Source: Mya arenaria
Taxonomy: Eukaryota > Mollusca > Bivalvia > Myida > Myidae
DNA length: 64,000 nucleotides
Assembly: GCF_026914265.1 (NCBI RefSeq)
Contig: NC_069124.1
Span: 88,737,733-88,801,732 of the forward strand
Direction of reading: 5' to 3'
Below, piece after piece: positions 24,440 through 36,299 of this stretch. How positions within the stretch are numbered: position 1 is the stretch's first letter; each line of letters begins with the position of its first letter. The notes beneath the pieces are model-generated. The model was given only the letters and a program-made list of their open reading frames with translations, was not told the DNA's origin and ran no database searches. A program made the translations under genes and the position numbers.

Positions 24440-27400
24440 GATCACAGTCTCGGCGTGTGCGTCTCTAAAACAGTCCCGATGTTAAAGTCTCAATCACAGC
24501 CTCGGCGTGTGAGTCTCCATCACAGTCTCGGCGTGTGCGTCTCCATCACAGTCTCGGCGTGTGCGTCTCTAAAACAGGCTCGGTTTGTGATTCTCAAACA
24601 CAGTCTCGGCGTGTGAGTCCCCATCACAGTCTCGGCGTGTGCGTCTCTAAAACAGGCTCGGCGTGTGATTCTCAAACACAGTATCGGCGTGTGCGTCTCT
24701 TAAACAGTCTCGGCGTGTGATTCTCAAACAGAGTCTCGGCGTGTGAGTCTCCATCACAGTCTCGGCATGTGCATCTCTAAAACAGGCTCGGCGTGTGATT
24801 CTCAAACAGAGTCTCGGCGTGTGAGTCTCCATCACAGTCTCGGCGTGTGCATCTCTAAAACAGGCTCGGCGTGTGAGTCTCCATCACAGTCTTGGAGTGT
24901 GCATCTCTAAAACAGTCTCGGCGTGTGAGTCTCCATCACAGTCTCGGCGTGTGCGTCTCTTAAACAGGCTCGGCGTGTGATTCTCAAACACAGTCTCGGC
25001 GTGTGAGTCTCCATCACAGTCTCGGCGTGTGGATCTCCATCACAGTTTCCAGTCTCGGCGTGTGAGTCACCAACACAGTCTCGTTGTGTGGGTCTCAATC
25101 ACAGTCTCCGCATGTGCGTCTTCAACACAAATTTGCGTTCAAGTCTCCATCACAGTCTCGGCGTGTGCGTCTCTAAAACAGTTCCGACGTTTAAGTCTCA
25201 AACACCGTCTCGGCGTGTGAGTCTCAATCACAGTCTCGGCGTGTGCGTCTCTAAAACAGTCCCGACGTGTGCGTCTCTAAAACATTCTCCAACACAGTCT
25301 CGGCGTGTGAGTCTCCAACATAGTCTCAGCGTGTGAGTCTCCAACGCAGTTTTGCGTTTATGTCTCCATCACAGTCTCGGCGTGTGCGTCTCTAAAACAG
25401 TTCCGACATTTAAGTCTCAAACACAGTTTTGCGTTTAAGCCTCGATCACAGTCTCGGCGTGTGCGTCTCTAAAACAGTCCCGACGTTTAAGTCTCAAACA
25501 CCGTCTCTCTAACCGTCTCTAAAACAGTTCCGAGGTTTACGTCTCAATCACCGCCTCGGCGTGTGAGTCTCAATCACAGTCTCAGCGTGTGCGTCTCCAA
25601 CCAACACAGTTTTGCGTTCAAGTCTCCATCACAGTGTCGGCGTGTGCGTCTCTAAAACAGATCCGACCTTTAAGTCTCCATCACAGTCTCGGCGTGTGCG
25701 TCTCTAAAACAGTTCCAACGTTTAAGTCTCAAACACCGTCTCGGCGTGTGCGTCTCTAAAACAGTTCCGACGTTTAAGTCTCAAACACAGTTTTGCGTTT
25801 AAGTCCCCATCACAGTCTCGGCGTGTGCGTCTCTAAAACAGATCCGACCTTTAAGTCTCCATCACAGTCTCGGCGTGTGCGTCTCTAAAACAGTTCCGGT
25901 GTTTAAGTCTCAAACACAGTTTTGCGTTTAAGTCCCCATCACAGTCTCGGCGTGTGCGTCTCTAAAACAGATCCGACCTTTAAGTCCCCATCACAGTCTC
26001 GGCGTGTGCGTCTCTAAAACAGATCCGACCTTTAAGTCTCCATCACAGTCTCGGCGTGTGCATCTCTAAAACAGTTCCGACGTTTAAGTCTCAAACACAG
26101 TCTCGGCGTGTGCGTCTCTAAAACAGTTCCGACGTTTAAGTCTCAAACACAGTCTCGGGGTGTGCGTCTCTAAAACAGTTCCGACGTTTAAGTCTCAAAC
26201 ACAGTTTTGCGTTTAAGTCTCGATCACAGTCTCGGCGTGTGCGTCTCTAAAACAGTCCCGACGTTTAAGTCTCAAACACAGTCTCTCTAACAGTCTCGGC
26301 GTGTGCGTCTCTAAAACAGTCCCGACGTGTGCGTCTCTAAAACAGTCTCCAACACAGTCTCGGCGTGTGAGTCTCCAACACAGTCTCATCGTGTGAGTCT
26401 CCAACACAGTTTTGCGTTTAAGTCTCCATCACAGTCTCGGCGTGTGCGTCTCTAAAACAGTCCCGACGTGTGCGTCTATAAAACAGTCTCCAACACATTC
26501 TCGGCGTGTGTGTCTCCAACACAGTTTCAGCGTGTGAGTCTCCAACACAGTTTTGCGTTTAAGTCTCCATCACAGTCCCGACGTGTGCGTCTCTAAAACA
26601 GTCTCGGCGTGTGATTCTCAAACACAGTCTCGGCGTGTGAGTCTCAATCACAGTCTCGGCGTGTGGGTCTCCATCACAGTCTCCGGTCTCGGCATGTTAG
26701 TCTCCATTACAGTCTCGGCGTGTGATTCTCAAACACAGTCTCGGCGTGTGAGTCTCGATCACTGTCTCGGCGTGTGGGTCTCCATCACAGACTCTAGTCT
26801 CGGCATGTGGGTCTCCATTACAGTCTCGGCGTGTGCATCTCTAAAACAGTCCCGAAGTGTGATTCTCAAACACAGTATCGGCGTGTGAGTCTCCATCACA
26901 GTCTGGGCGTATGCGTCTCTAAAACAGGCTCGGCGTGTGATTCTCAAACACAGTCTCTGCGTGTGTGTCTCCATCACAGTCTCGGCGTGTGATTCTCAAA
27001 CACAGTATCGGCGTGTGAGTCTCCATCACAGTCTCGGCGTGTGCGTCTCTAAAACAGGCTCGGCGTGTGATTCTCAAACACAGTCTCGGTGTGTGGGTCT
27101 CCATCACAGTCTCGGCGTGTGGGTCTCCATCACAGTCTCGGCGTGTGCGTCTCTAAAACAGGCTCGGCGTGTGATTCTCAAACACAGTCTCGTCTCCATC
27201 ACAGTCTCGGCGTGTGCGTCTCTAAAACAGTCTCGGCGTGTGATTCTCAAACACAGTTTCGGCGTGTGATTCTCAAACACAGTCTCGACGTGTGTGTCCG
27301 TATCACAGTCTCGGCGTGTGGGTCTCTAAAACAGTCTCGGCGTGTGCGTCTCTAAAACAGTCTCGGCGTGTGCGTCTCTAAAACAGTCTCGGCGTGTGAT

Positions 27401-27570
27401 TCTCAAACACAGTCTCGGCGTGTGGGTCTCCATCACAGTCTCGGCGTGTGGGTCTCGATCACAGTACCGGCGAGTGAGTCTCAAACACACTCTCGGCGTA
27501 TGAGTCTGTAACACAGTCTCGGCGTGTGAGTCTCTAACACAGTCTCGGCATGTGAGTCTCCAACACAGTC
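24440..27570 (+). repeat. 26-bp minisatellite, about 120 units
   Basis: Tandem 26-bp units with core acagtctcggcgtgtg plus a variable 10-bp tail: cgtctctaaa, agtctccatc, attctcaaac or agtctccaac. From about 25130 to 26240 a second type (ttccgacgtttaagtctcaa, ttttgcgtttaagtctc) alternates with the first, giving composite repeats. Open frames in it are repeat artefacts on both strands. Confidence 0.95.
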
Positions 27571-27579
27571 TCAAAAAAA

Positions 27580-28720
27580 ATCATTAAAAGAGCGGGTGGT
27601 TGGTCAAAAATGAATTAGTGAAAATTTTATTATAAATAATCTTACTTCTTCTTTTTAAATATTATAACATTGCAAAAATCAAAAAGTGCATTAGCGTTTG
27701 ACATAGGTTTTGAATGAAAACTGTTTGTTTTGAATATTTGGGACAATAGTGAATATTTAACACAAGAGTGTCGCAGAATGGACACCAGCGCTACTCAAGC
27801 GGTGGTTAAGGACCAACGTAAGGGATATATGTCAAGGTCAATATGCCCTCAGTTATAGAGATACGAAGAATTAGAATAAAAGAGAGAACCCGGTAGCAGA
27901 CTTATAGAAGACGGCTTCGACCATTTTAATATCGTCAAGAGATTTTACATATCGGCTTTGTACAAGTTTAATATCGTTATATAGCATTTGGGTTGAAAAT
28001 CGCTTTAAATCGAAAGTTAAAAACCGAAATATACGGGTGCACTTCTGTATTTAGACATGCACCTCTATTTGAGCGTATGTAAATAGAGTTGCACCTCTAT
28101 ATTTCAGATGCGAATGTGTTTGGGCGACGAAGCCGACGGGGGTGGCGGCCGCAGCTCCAATATAACGAGGATTGGCGAAAGATACAATTTGTCTTTCATT
28201 GAAAAATGTTACTAGAATAGTAATCAACTTGCAACAATTAAATGTTCAATATGGTGATAACCGGCGTCCGGTGTAGGTCACCTTGGTAACAGAATACTGT
28301 ACTATAATCTGTAACGCCTCCAGACTCTTCCCAAGTTTATGACCAGGAGCCTTGGATGTAATATAAGCTATACTATCCTTAAGATTTTTGTAGATCTAGA
28401 TACATTAACAATTATGTCGGCCTCTACAATTGGCCTGGCATTTTTTACATTCCTAAAACGACCGTTCGGTAAATAAACCTTTGAATAACGTTCAATCAAC
28501 TTTCAGTGGTTCAGCAAATTTCCAAGGATACACTACGATAAGGTATAATAAATACTTTAGGATTGTGACATCATGGAGTTCTATGCATTTTGGGATCTTG
28601 AAAAACCAGAAAGCCAAATGGGTTAAATGAGTAATACCATTTATACATGCACCGCTTAATTAAGGAATGCACCTCCATTCTATGCATTCACACATCTAGT
28701 AGAATGCTATACTTGACCCA
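27580..28720. other. Non-coding between two minisatellites
   Basis: No gene seen. 28035-28110 has cgggtgcacttctgtattta and atagagttgcacctctata, weak inverse motifs, and 28660-28700 repeats the cacct/attc theme; possibly the remains of a mobile element. Confidence 0.4.
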
Positions 28721-28726
28721 AATGGT

Positions 28727-29405
28727 ACGTCATACGATAAGGCTATTATGGCAGCCGGTACGTCATACCGATAAGGTTATACTGGCAGCTAGTACGCATT
28801 TAATGCTTTACTGGCAGCTGGTACGCATATAAGGATTTGGTGGCAGCTGGTACGCATGTTATGCTTTACTGGCGGCTGGTACGCATATAAGGATTTAGTG
28901 GCAGTTGATACGCATGTTAGGCTTTACTGGCAGCTGGTACGCATATAAGGATTTAGTGGCAGCTGGTAGGCATATAAGGTTAAACTGGCAGCTGGTACGC
29001 ATTTAAGGCAATACTGGCAGCTGGTACGCATATAAGGATTTGGTGGCAGCTGGTACGCATGTTAGGCTTTACTGGCAGCTGGTACGCATATAAGGATTTA
29101 GTGGCAGCTGGTAGGCATATATAAGGCTATACTGGCAGCTGGTACGCATATTATTATTTAGGGGCAGCTGGTACGTATATAAGGCTTTAATGGCAGCTGA
29201 TACGCATGTAAGCTAAACTTGCAGCTGGTTCGCGTATAAGGATTTCGTGGCAGCTGGTACGCATATAACGTTATACTGGCAGCTGGTACGCATTTAAGGA
29301 TTAAGTGGCAGCTGGTACACATTTAAGGCTACACTGGCAGCTGGTACGCATATAAGGTTATACTGGCAGCTGGTACGCATTTAAGGATGTAGTGGCAGTT
29401 GGTAC
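28727..29405 (+). repeat. About 29-bp minisatellite near the mucin-like gene 3' end
   Basis: Roughly 24 units with core ggcagctggtacgcatataa followed by ggttatact or ggatttagt. Unit length varies by 1-3 bases. It ends about 225 bp beyond the stop codon of the minus-strand gene, so it may fall within or just past its 3' end. Confidence 0.93.
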
Positions 29406-29630
29406 GCAGTAACAAATAGTGAATAAAATATACAACATTGCAACTGTATTTTCACATTTACTGGATGATTCACGAGTATCGCTGCGCTCTGGGTTGATTA
29501 TGTATAGCAAAACATGCAGACACACGTTCGTCCAATGCAAAGACTAGTAAACACACATTCAATGAGCAGACGGGTTACACATTACATTGAAAACGTTTAC
29601 TGTACACATGAAAATGTATGTCTTAACAAA

Positions 29631-32023
29631 TCAAAGCATCAGTTCTAATTCACTATTTTCGTCCTCTTTGTATTCCTTATTACTGTTCGACGATTCGTCG
29701 AGTGTTGAACAGTTTGGATTGTCGACCCCCTCCAGTGGACCCTGGTGATATTCAGGCTTGAGGAGTTTCCGAGACAGGCTTTCATTGCCGGCGGTGGAAT
29801 GGCCGTTGAGTGCGATCAACTGACAGGCCTTCGAGGTCACGCCAATCACCAGCCCGCCGTCCCTGTCAGCCATGCGGACCTGAATGTCCTCAGCATTAAC
29901 TGAAAGCCTGTGTTCTTGTGGTGTGGGATCCTGTGCCGACCACCGTGGCGGAATGTGCGGGCGCCGACCCGCTCTGTACAGGGACTCGGAAGCCGTGGTC
30001 GGTCGAGTGTCGCCATCTGCGTGGTACACCATCTGGGGACGAGGAATCTTCGTGAGGGAAAAGTCAGCAAGCTTGAGGTTAACGTGCGGGATATCAATCA
30101 CGGAAAAAGTGTGACCCCGCTTTTTTACAAGACACTCCCGACACGTATATATAATACATAGCATTATTAGCAATAGAAACACAAATGATGACACTGATAT
30201 CAGCACAATATCGGTCATTTCTATCACTGACTCAAAAGAGTCAATGTCAAACACGGAAGCGTCGGTCTCTTTGATAAAACGAACAGCCAGAACATGAAAG
30301 GGGAGAAGGGCATTTCCGTCACTTACGCTTATGGTCATATTCTCCTTCATTCCACTTATAGCGTTTAAGTGCTCTTGATTTAGTTTGCTAACCTGCAACT
30401 GTGCTTGCATCGGATCACAGAAAAACCTATCTGTTTCGAAATTTCCTGCAGAGACATTCATCTTCAGGCTCAGTTGTTCTATCAATTTACTTATAAAAGC
30501 AAGTCGTAAATAGTCGTTCTTCTTTAATCTCTCACATTTTCCGTTAAAATCCATTATAACCCTGTAATCGTTTGTTGTAGAATCATTCACAATCGTAGTT
30601 TGAATGTTATTTGTTTGGAGAATAGTTGTATACGAAAACACTGTTGAAAAAGACGATGCCAATGATTGTGATGCAGGAATGGAAGACGATGTTTCGGTAT
30701 CTGGAACAGTTTTCATTGTGGCTGGTAAGGTAAAATCAGAACTGTTCGTTCGTAATGTCGTGCTCTCTGGTAGTTCAACAAATTCTGACGTAGACGAGAA
30801 AATCAAAATTGTTTTGCTTTCTGACACAAAATCAGCAACAGTTGGCTGTATGGCATCAGCGCCGGTGGACAGTGAATGTGACGGTGGTGTGAGAGCAGGT
30901 AAGGAGGGTGTACGGGAAGGATTTCCAGCCTCGGAGCTCACCCACTGGAAATCGTTACTCAATACAGTGACTGGAGGAGAAAACTGCACCTGTGAAGTTT
31001 CAGATATATTGTCAATGGCCGAAGCACTGACACTGATTGATACTTTGTCGGCGTCACTGTCAGTTGGAGAGGCAAAGACACTATTGATGGCAGACACACT
31101 GTTGACGGAAGACGCACTGTTGGTGGAGGAGGAACTGACGACGGCAGACTCAATGTTGATGGAAGAGTTCCAGTTAATGGCAGAAGCACTGGTGATGGCA
31201 AGCGCGCTATTGATGGCAGACGCGCTATTGATGGCAGGCGCGCTGTTGATGGATGATGAACTGTCAATGGCTGAGGAGACAATATTGTTTGAAGAGGCAC
31301 TGTCTATAACAGACTGACTGCTGATGACAGACTGACTGTTGATGGCAGACTCCCTGTTGATGGCAGACTGACTGTTGATGGCAGACTCCCTGTTGATGGC
31401 AGACTCACTGTTGATGGCAGATGCACTGTTAATGTCAGAAGAGACACTGTTGATAACAGACGCAATGTCAGTGGCAAACGCACTGTTCATGACAGAGGCA
31501 CCGTTGATGGAAAATGCACTATTGATGACAGAACTACTGTCAATGAAGTTTAAATTAAAGGTCGTCTGGTACCTATCTAGTAATGAAGCCGAGGAAGGAG
31601 CTATACCTTCTGTAAACGAGCTAATCGTAATAAGCGACATGTCCATATTCCAACGACTTTCTTCGGCTTTCACGCTTGCATTTATAGCAGATCCAGACAC
31701 TTGATCACTAGCTGTGAGTTCTGTTGCCATCACAGTCTGGTAAATAGTTTCTGATTCCAAAAGCTGACTACTGCGGAGTGTATGCACAGTAAGGGTTTGG
31801 GTGGATTTTCTAGCACTAACAGAAGGATCGCCCTGCATCCTCGCCGCCCCACTGCCAGATACTGATGTTAATAGCTGAGTATCGTTCTCTGGTCCCATAA
31901 AAGAGTTTGTTTGAAAAGCAGATATCGGAGATATAGCGGACACTGTCGACATTGGAGTTTGCAGCGGAGAAAATGAGGTCTGCAGAAAAGCCGTGGTTGG
32001 GAGATCTTCACTTCCATTCACAT
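29631..32023 (-). CDS. Mucin-like gene exon 2 (ectodomain, TM, tail)
   Basis: 2393 nt from acceptor aaacttcag to stop. Its first codon in frame is GTG, not ATG, so an upstream exon is required; exon 1 supplies it with the correct phase. Confidence 0.9.
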
Positions 32024-32807
32024 CTGAAGTTTAAAAGGTAGCTTCATCTTTAAAAAAAAATTACTTCCATCTATTCGTATGAACGTGACATGTGGATTCG
32101 TGGTGACCATGTCATTTTGTGAGATTTTGAGTAGAGGAATAATATGTAAAAATCATATCGAAACAAAGTTTACCGGAAACATTGAGTTATTGCAAAAAAA
32201 GGGTTCGGTTTCAGTTGAAATAAAAACATCATTAAAAACTGCATTTACGTTAAATATACGTTACCTATTTTAAATACTAGTTATCCGTAAGAATTTCCCT
32301 TTAAATTCTATCAAAGGAGTAATGGGTCACCAGGTATCAACATCGTGACCAATGGCTCAATGAATAGGCAAGCCCATGTGTAAGCCCATTTGTATACAAG
32401 GGGCCAAGTTGTCGAACATAATTAAGCTTAACGAGCTAAAGTAGCTCATTTTGTTTAGCAAATCAAATCACTCAATTTAATTTCATCAAATACAGATTAT
32501 CTGACAAATAATTTCCGTTTTAGTCTAAAAAAACGTCCAAACAAGTAAATATAACACAACTTGCAGAAGGACACGAATAGTGAGTTTAGCTTTATCATGA
32601 CATATATAAATTAAACAGCGAAGGGCAAATTTATTGTTAGAAAATAGCCGTTAGTCCTATGGCCGATATTGGACATAAATTATGGTTACTTAACACTTCC
32701 TTATTTGGAAAGTAGCATATGATGTTTATGAGTATAACTAATAACTTACTTTGACAAGCGGTTAAAACCACGGACAACATTAACGTTAATAAGATGTCGA
32801 CGTCCAT
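29631..32807 (-). CDS. Mucin-like single-pass membrane protein (816 aa, two exons)
   Basis: Exons 32807-32750 and 32023-29631 join in phase 1 (CAA A|gtaagt ... cttcag|AT GTG) into 816 codons plus stop. Residues 1-19, MDVDILLTLMLSVVLTACQ, look like a signal peptide. Residues 20-500 are rich in Ser, Thr, Asn and Ala, with a hexapeptide repeat (SAINSE, SAINRE, SAINSQ and variants) at about 180-345 and many N-x-S/T sites. Residues 500-620 form a less simple ectodomain with FNGKCERLKK and FETDRFFCDP, two Cys that could pair. A membrane helix (about 625-647, IVLISVSSFVFLLLIMLCII) is followed by a basic stop (RECLVKK) and a cytosolic tail of about 169 residues ending in an acidic stretch (EDENSELELML). 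Likely a heavily O-glycosylated cell-surface protein. A SEA-like fold before the membrane is possible but I see no GSVVV-type cleavage motif. Family not recognised. A possible non-coding 5' exon precedes (acceptor tttatttcag near 32830). Confidence 0.85.
31060..31545 (-). repeat. 18-bp coding minisatellite
   Basis: Plus-strand units such as ctgttgatggcagactca encode, on the minus strand, the hexapeptide series S-A-I-N-S-x. Copies diverge (Ala/Ser/Gln/Glu exchanges) but the frame is kept throughout, unlike the non-coding arrays in this window. A 237-codon plus-strand frame over 30604-31317 is its antisense shadow. Confidence 0.85.
32750..32807 (-). CDS. Mucin-like gene exon 1 (signal peptide)
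   Basis: 58 nt: 19 codons plus one base, donor A|gtaagttat. The exon is too short for most ORF scans. The ATG context (cagtgATGG) is favourable. Confidence 0.8.
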
Positions 32808-32829
32808 CACTGCCGTTGTAGCACACTCT

Positions 32830-34470
32830 GAAATAAAACATAAACTTAATATGGAAAAAAATACATATGATTTTATATATTGATAGCAACAGTAAAATGT
32901 ATTGTAAAACTATAACATTTCTAGTTATTACAGATGTTTTGTGTTCTTGATTTTAAGTCTGTGCCCGTGCATATTCCGTTTGATATTTAAAAGAAATAAA
33001 TGATGCAGTATTTTATAAACGAACTAAATTATTTTTAGCTAAACTTACGATATTGTTTATATAGATATATAAAATCCGACTTGAAATATGCTCACGTACT
33101 GAGTATAAGGTAGCAATATATAGCCACTGATATCCTCTATGGTTTCCTGAACGATCATAGAAGTGCAAGAACCACTAGACTTCTCAAGTGTTTATTCCTA
33201 GTTGAACATGAAACTTGAACGATCTCAATGCTCGGAGGACAGCCATAATTATGGGAAAATACATGCTAGTCACATTTAATTCAGCAATGAAAACTATTTT
33301 ACTTATGACATAAAATTAAAAAGAAAACTTATTGTTTTTACTATTTCCTTTACTCACATGTAGCGTTATAAGTCCCTGTTCAGTCCTCGCCAGTATCGCC
33401 CTGTGCTTTGTTGTTACATAGGGAATGCAGGCAACATGTATCAAGCGCCTCGTTCATGGTAATTGTCAATAAGATAATGGCCCAGCAACGTGACAACAGC
33501 GAGATAAACACGGGGCGGGCCTCGTATCCGGTTACCCGTGCCTGTGGCATGATGCGGTCAGATTGAAACTGAAACTTTTCTTTGTTTGACAACGGTCTCT
33601 GATTGTATATTAATTATAGCTGATAGCTCGTATATCTCGGTTTTCAAATATTACAGTTATACTTAATTGAAATATACTTAATTGAAATTATAATCATTAT
33701 TTCTACACTAGTATTGTATCATATTGTTTCGCTTGTAAATGGTGTCGTTTCATATCAAGTTCATAGCAATTCATTATCTAACTCATAAATAATTTTGGTT
33801 ATTTAATTATTCCTATTAATTAAGGTTTTGTTGTATGAGTTAAACTCTATAATTGGCGTTAACAAAAGTGCACACTTTATATAATCTAAAATATATAATA
33901 CGTACATATACTTTGCCAAAGAAGGTGAACTTTTGTCTGCTTTAAGCAGTTATCCTAGGCGTTTATCGCCCACAAGTGACTTGGACGGCGAGTATGGCGA
34001 TCTCGTGTTAGAGAATTATCATCGTTTGCTCCCCATTCTGACTGTAAAACCAAGCTTTTTCTGAATATCACCTTTATTGTATAATATTGTCCATACACTT
34101 TGGAATGTGTATGTATTTAGGGAGCCTACAACTGACACTGTACTCATTCTGCATATTCATCTGGAAATCAAGATTTGTAGGCACAAACATGTAAATGTTT
34201 TCATAGAGCTTTCTCCGTGCATTTCATTTCCCATACACATTTAAGAAAGTTTCAAATAATATTCATTTCCAAACTAAGATATTCTGAATGTTTGAAGACA
34301 TTTGGTCATTCTTTTTTTTCTTGTCATCCAAAATGGAGGCTGTATACAAATTCGCGTTTTAAAAAGTGAAATTGTTTTGTGATTATTTGTTTTAAACAAC
34401 AAAATAACTAAATTGTTTTTGTTTTTTTTCGTATACAGAAAGAGGTCATTGTAATATAAAACAGCCAATT
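32830..34470. other. Upstream region of the mucin-like gene; no clear feature
   Basis: Expected to hold its promoter and any 5' UTR exon. A minus-strand 70-codon frame at 33592-33380 is unrecognised. No promoter motif is clear enough to call. Confidence 0.35.
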
Positions 34471-34539
34471 TTTATAACATAATGAAAAAAAACCACATTT
34501 CAACTGCTGTTGTAAATACGCCCGTCCTTTTCCTAGGAA

Positions 34540-34832
34540 ACCAAGTTTGGTGATAATTGGTTGTACGAGAGCCGCCACTGTTAAACAACAGTTTTTGCCA
34601 ATTCGAGGATAACATCTTTGGAGTGACAGGGACGACGCGGTAGGTTATCGAACCTGATCGAGATAGTCTGCCGACAAACATATTGTCTTAATAAATCGAT
34701 GACCAAAAGCTTCTTAAGTTACTGATCAAACGAGACCAATCGTATTCTATACTTAAAGGGCGTTAAATCTAAAGTGATTCGAACGATATGTGCCCATACA
34801 CATTCTGACCAAATGTTGTAAAGATTGGTCTA
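34540..34832 (+). repeat. Dispersed about 155-bp repeat, left part
   Basis: Contains two partial monomers with accaagtttggtgataattg and ttctgaccaaatgttgtaaa plus gcttcttaagttactgatca. The same phrases recur at 36073-36290. The run breaks off at gattggtctata, where the palindromic module begins, and resumes after it. Confidence 0.65.
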
Positions 34833-34833
34833 T

Positions 34834-36072
34834 AAGTATCTTCCATGGCCGAGAGTGTAAGATATAGGTTCATTCCGACCCGAGCGTAGGGTGTTTTGCG
34901 GAAACGAGGTTTACCGAGTTTCCGCAAAACACCCTGCGCGAGGGTCGGGATGAACCTATCTTATACGAGCGGCTATGGTAGATGCTTTTTCTCCCACCTC
35001 AGTTAAACAAAATTAAGTAAAAATGTACTTTTTGCTGGAACTCTTTTTTGCTTAGTGAAAATAATTGCGTATGGATATGCAATAGCACGTGGTTGTCATG
35101 GATATACGCGCAGTGATCCAGTTAATGTTAAACGTCAAATCGGTCTTTTTAAATAGTTCTAAGGAGAATGAAACATTATTTCTTGAATCGTACCTGAAAA
35201 CTGTTTTATGGTGACAATTGAAGCGAGAAATAATTAATTAGCGTTCTAAATATTACCATAAGACAAGATTTCCTTGATGCTACTGACGACAGTCTTCAAC
35301 AAGGGAGGTAATTACATTGTGGTAAAAGGAGTTCCATACGGGCATTTTATCTTCGCCCGTGGGCAAGATAAGAATATCTAGCATGGTTAAATTATTGGAT
35401 CTACTTATCTGAGGTGGGAGAATATAAGTATCTACCATGGCCGAGAGTGTAAGATAGGTTCATTCCGACTCGAGCGTAGGGTGTTTTGCGGAAACGAGGT
35501 TTACCGAGTTTCCGCAAAACACCCTGCGCGAGGGTCGGGATGAACCTATCTTACACGAGTGGCTATGGTAGATGCTTTTTCTCCCACCTCAGTTAAACAA
35601 AATTAAGTAAAAATGTATTTTTTTGCTGGAACTCTTTTGTGCTTAGTGAAAATAATTGCGTACGGATCTGCAATAATTCGTGGTTGTCATGGATATTCGC
35701 GCAGTGATTCAGAGTATGTAAATGGTCTGATCGGTCCTTAAATAGTTCTAAGAAGAGTGAAGCATTATTTCCTGAAAGGTGCGTGAAAACTGTTTTCTGG
35801 TGACATTTGAAGCGAGAAATATTTAACTCGCGTTCTAAATATTGCCACCAGACAAGATTTCCATGATGCGCTACAGACGACAGTCTTCAACAAGGGAGGT
35901 AATTACAATGTGGTGACCATTAAAAGAAGTTCCATACGGGCATTTTATCTTCGCCAGTGGGCAAGATAAGAATTCCTAGCATGGTTAAATTAATGGATCT
36001 ACTTATCTGAGGTGGGAGAAAAGAATATCTAGCATGGTTAAATTATTGGATCTACTTATCTGAGGTGGGAGA
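34834..36072. mobile_element. Tandemly doubled 591-bp palindromic module
   Basis: Unit 1 (34834-35424) and unit 2 (35425-36016) are near identical; a further 56-bp partial copy of the unit's end follows. Each unit opens with a 157-bp palindrome (34834-34990; 35425-35580), with arms through gggtgttttgcggaaac and gtttccgcaaaacaccc. The rest is about 434 bp, bounded by ctcccacctcag and ctgaggtgggag. No open frame. Likely a non-autonomous foldback element duplicated in tandem. Confidence 0.85.
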
Positions 36073-36290
36073 AAAAGGCTTCTAAAGTTATTGATCGGAC
36101 GAGAGCAATTTTCGGTAATTTCTTTAAAAAAAAGTGCGATAAGGGGCTCGAGCGTTATGGCTACTTATTCAACTTGTCCGCGATATTATGTCCATACAGG
36201 TTCTCACCAAATTTGGTAATGATTGGACAAATGCTTCTAAAATCATTGATCGCACAGCATGCACCCGTCCCGAACAACGCCGTTTTATAA
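36073..36290 (+). repeat. Dispersed about 155-bp repeat, right part
   Basis: Resumes with ggcttctaaagttattgatc at 36077, continues through tctcaccaaatttggtaatg, and begins another monomer, gcttctaaaatcattgatcg, at 36233, giving the 155-bp period. Confidence 0.65.
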
Positions 36291-36299
36291 TCGGGAGTG

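Noticed and set aside
24440..29405. CRISPR-like appearance of regularly repeated short units
   Set aside because: Units are directly adjacent with no unique spacers, and the DNA is from an intron-bearing animal genome.
30604..31317. 237-codon plus-strand frame
   Set aside because: Antisense shadow of the coding repeat in the mucin-like gene, which has splice, signal-peptide and membrane-helix support.
33380..33592. Possible upstream coding exon of the mucin-like gene
   Set aside because: Its peptide does not connect in phase with a good donor that I could see, and exon 1 already supplies a start and signal peptide.
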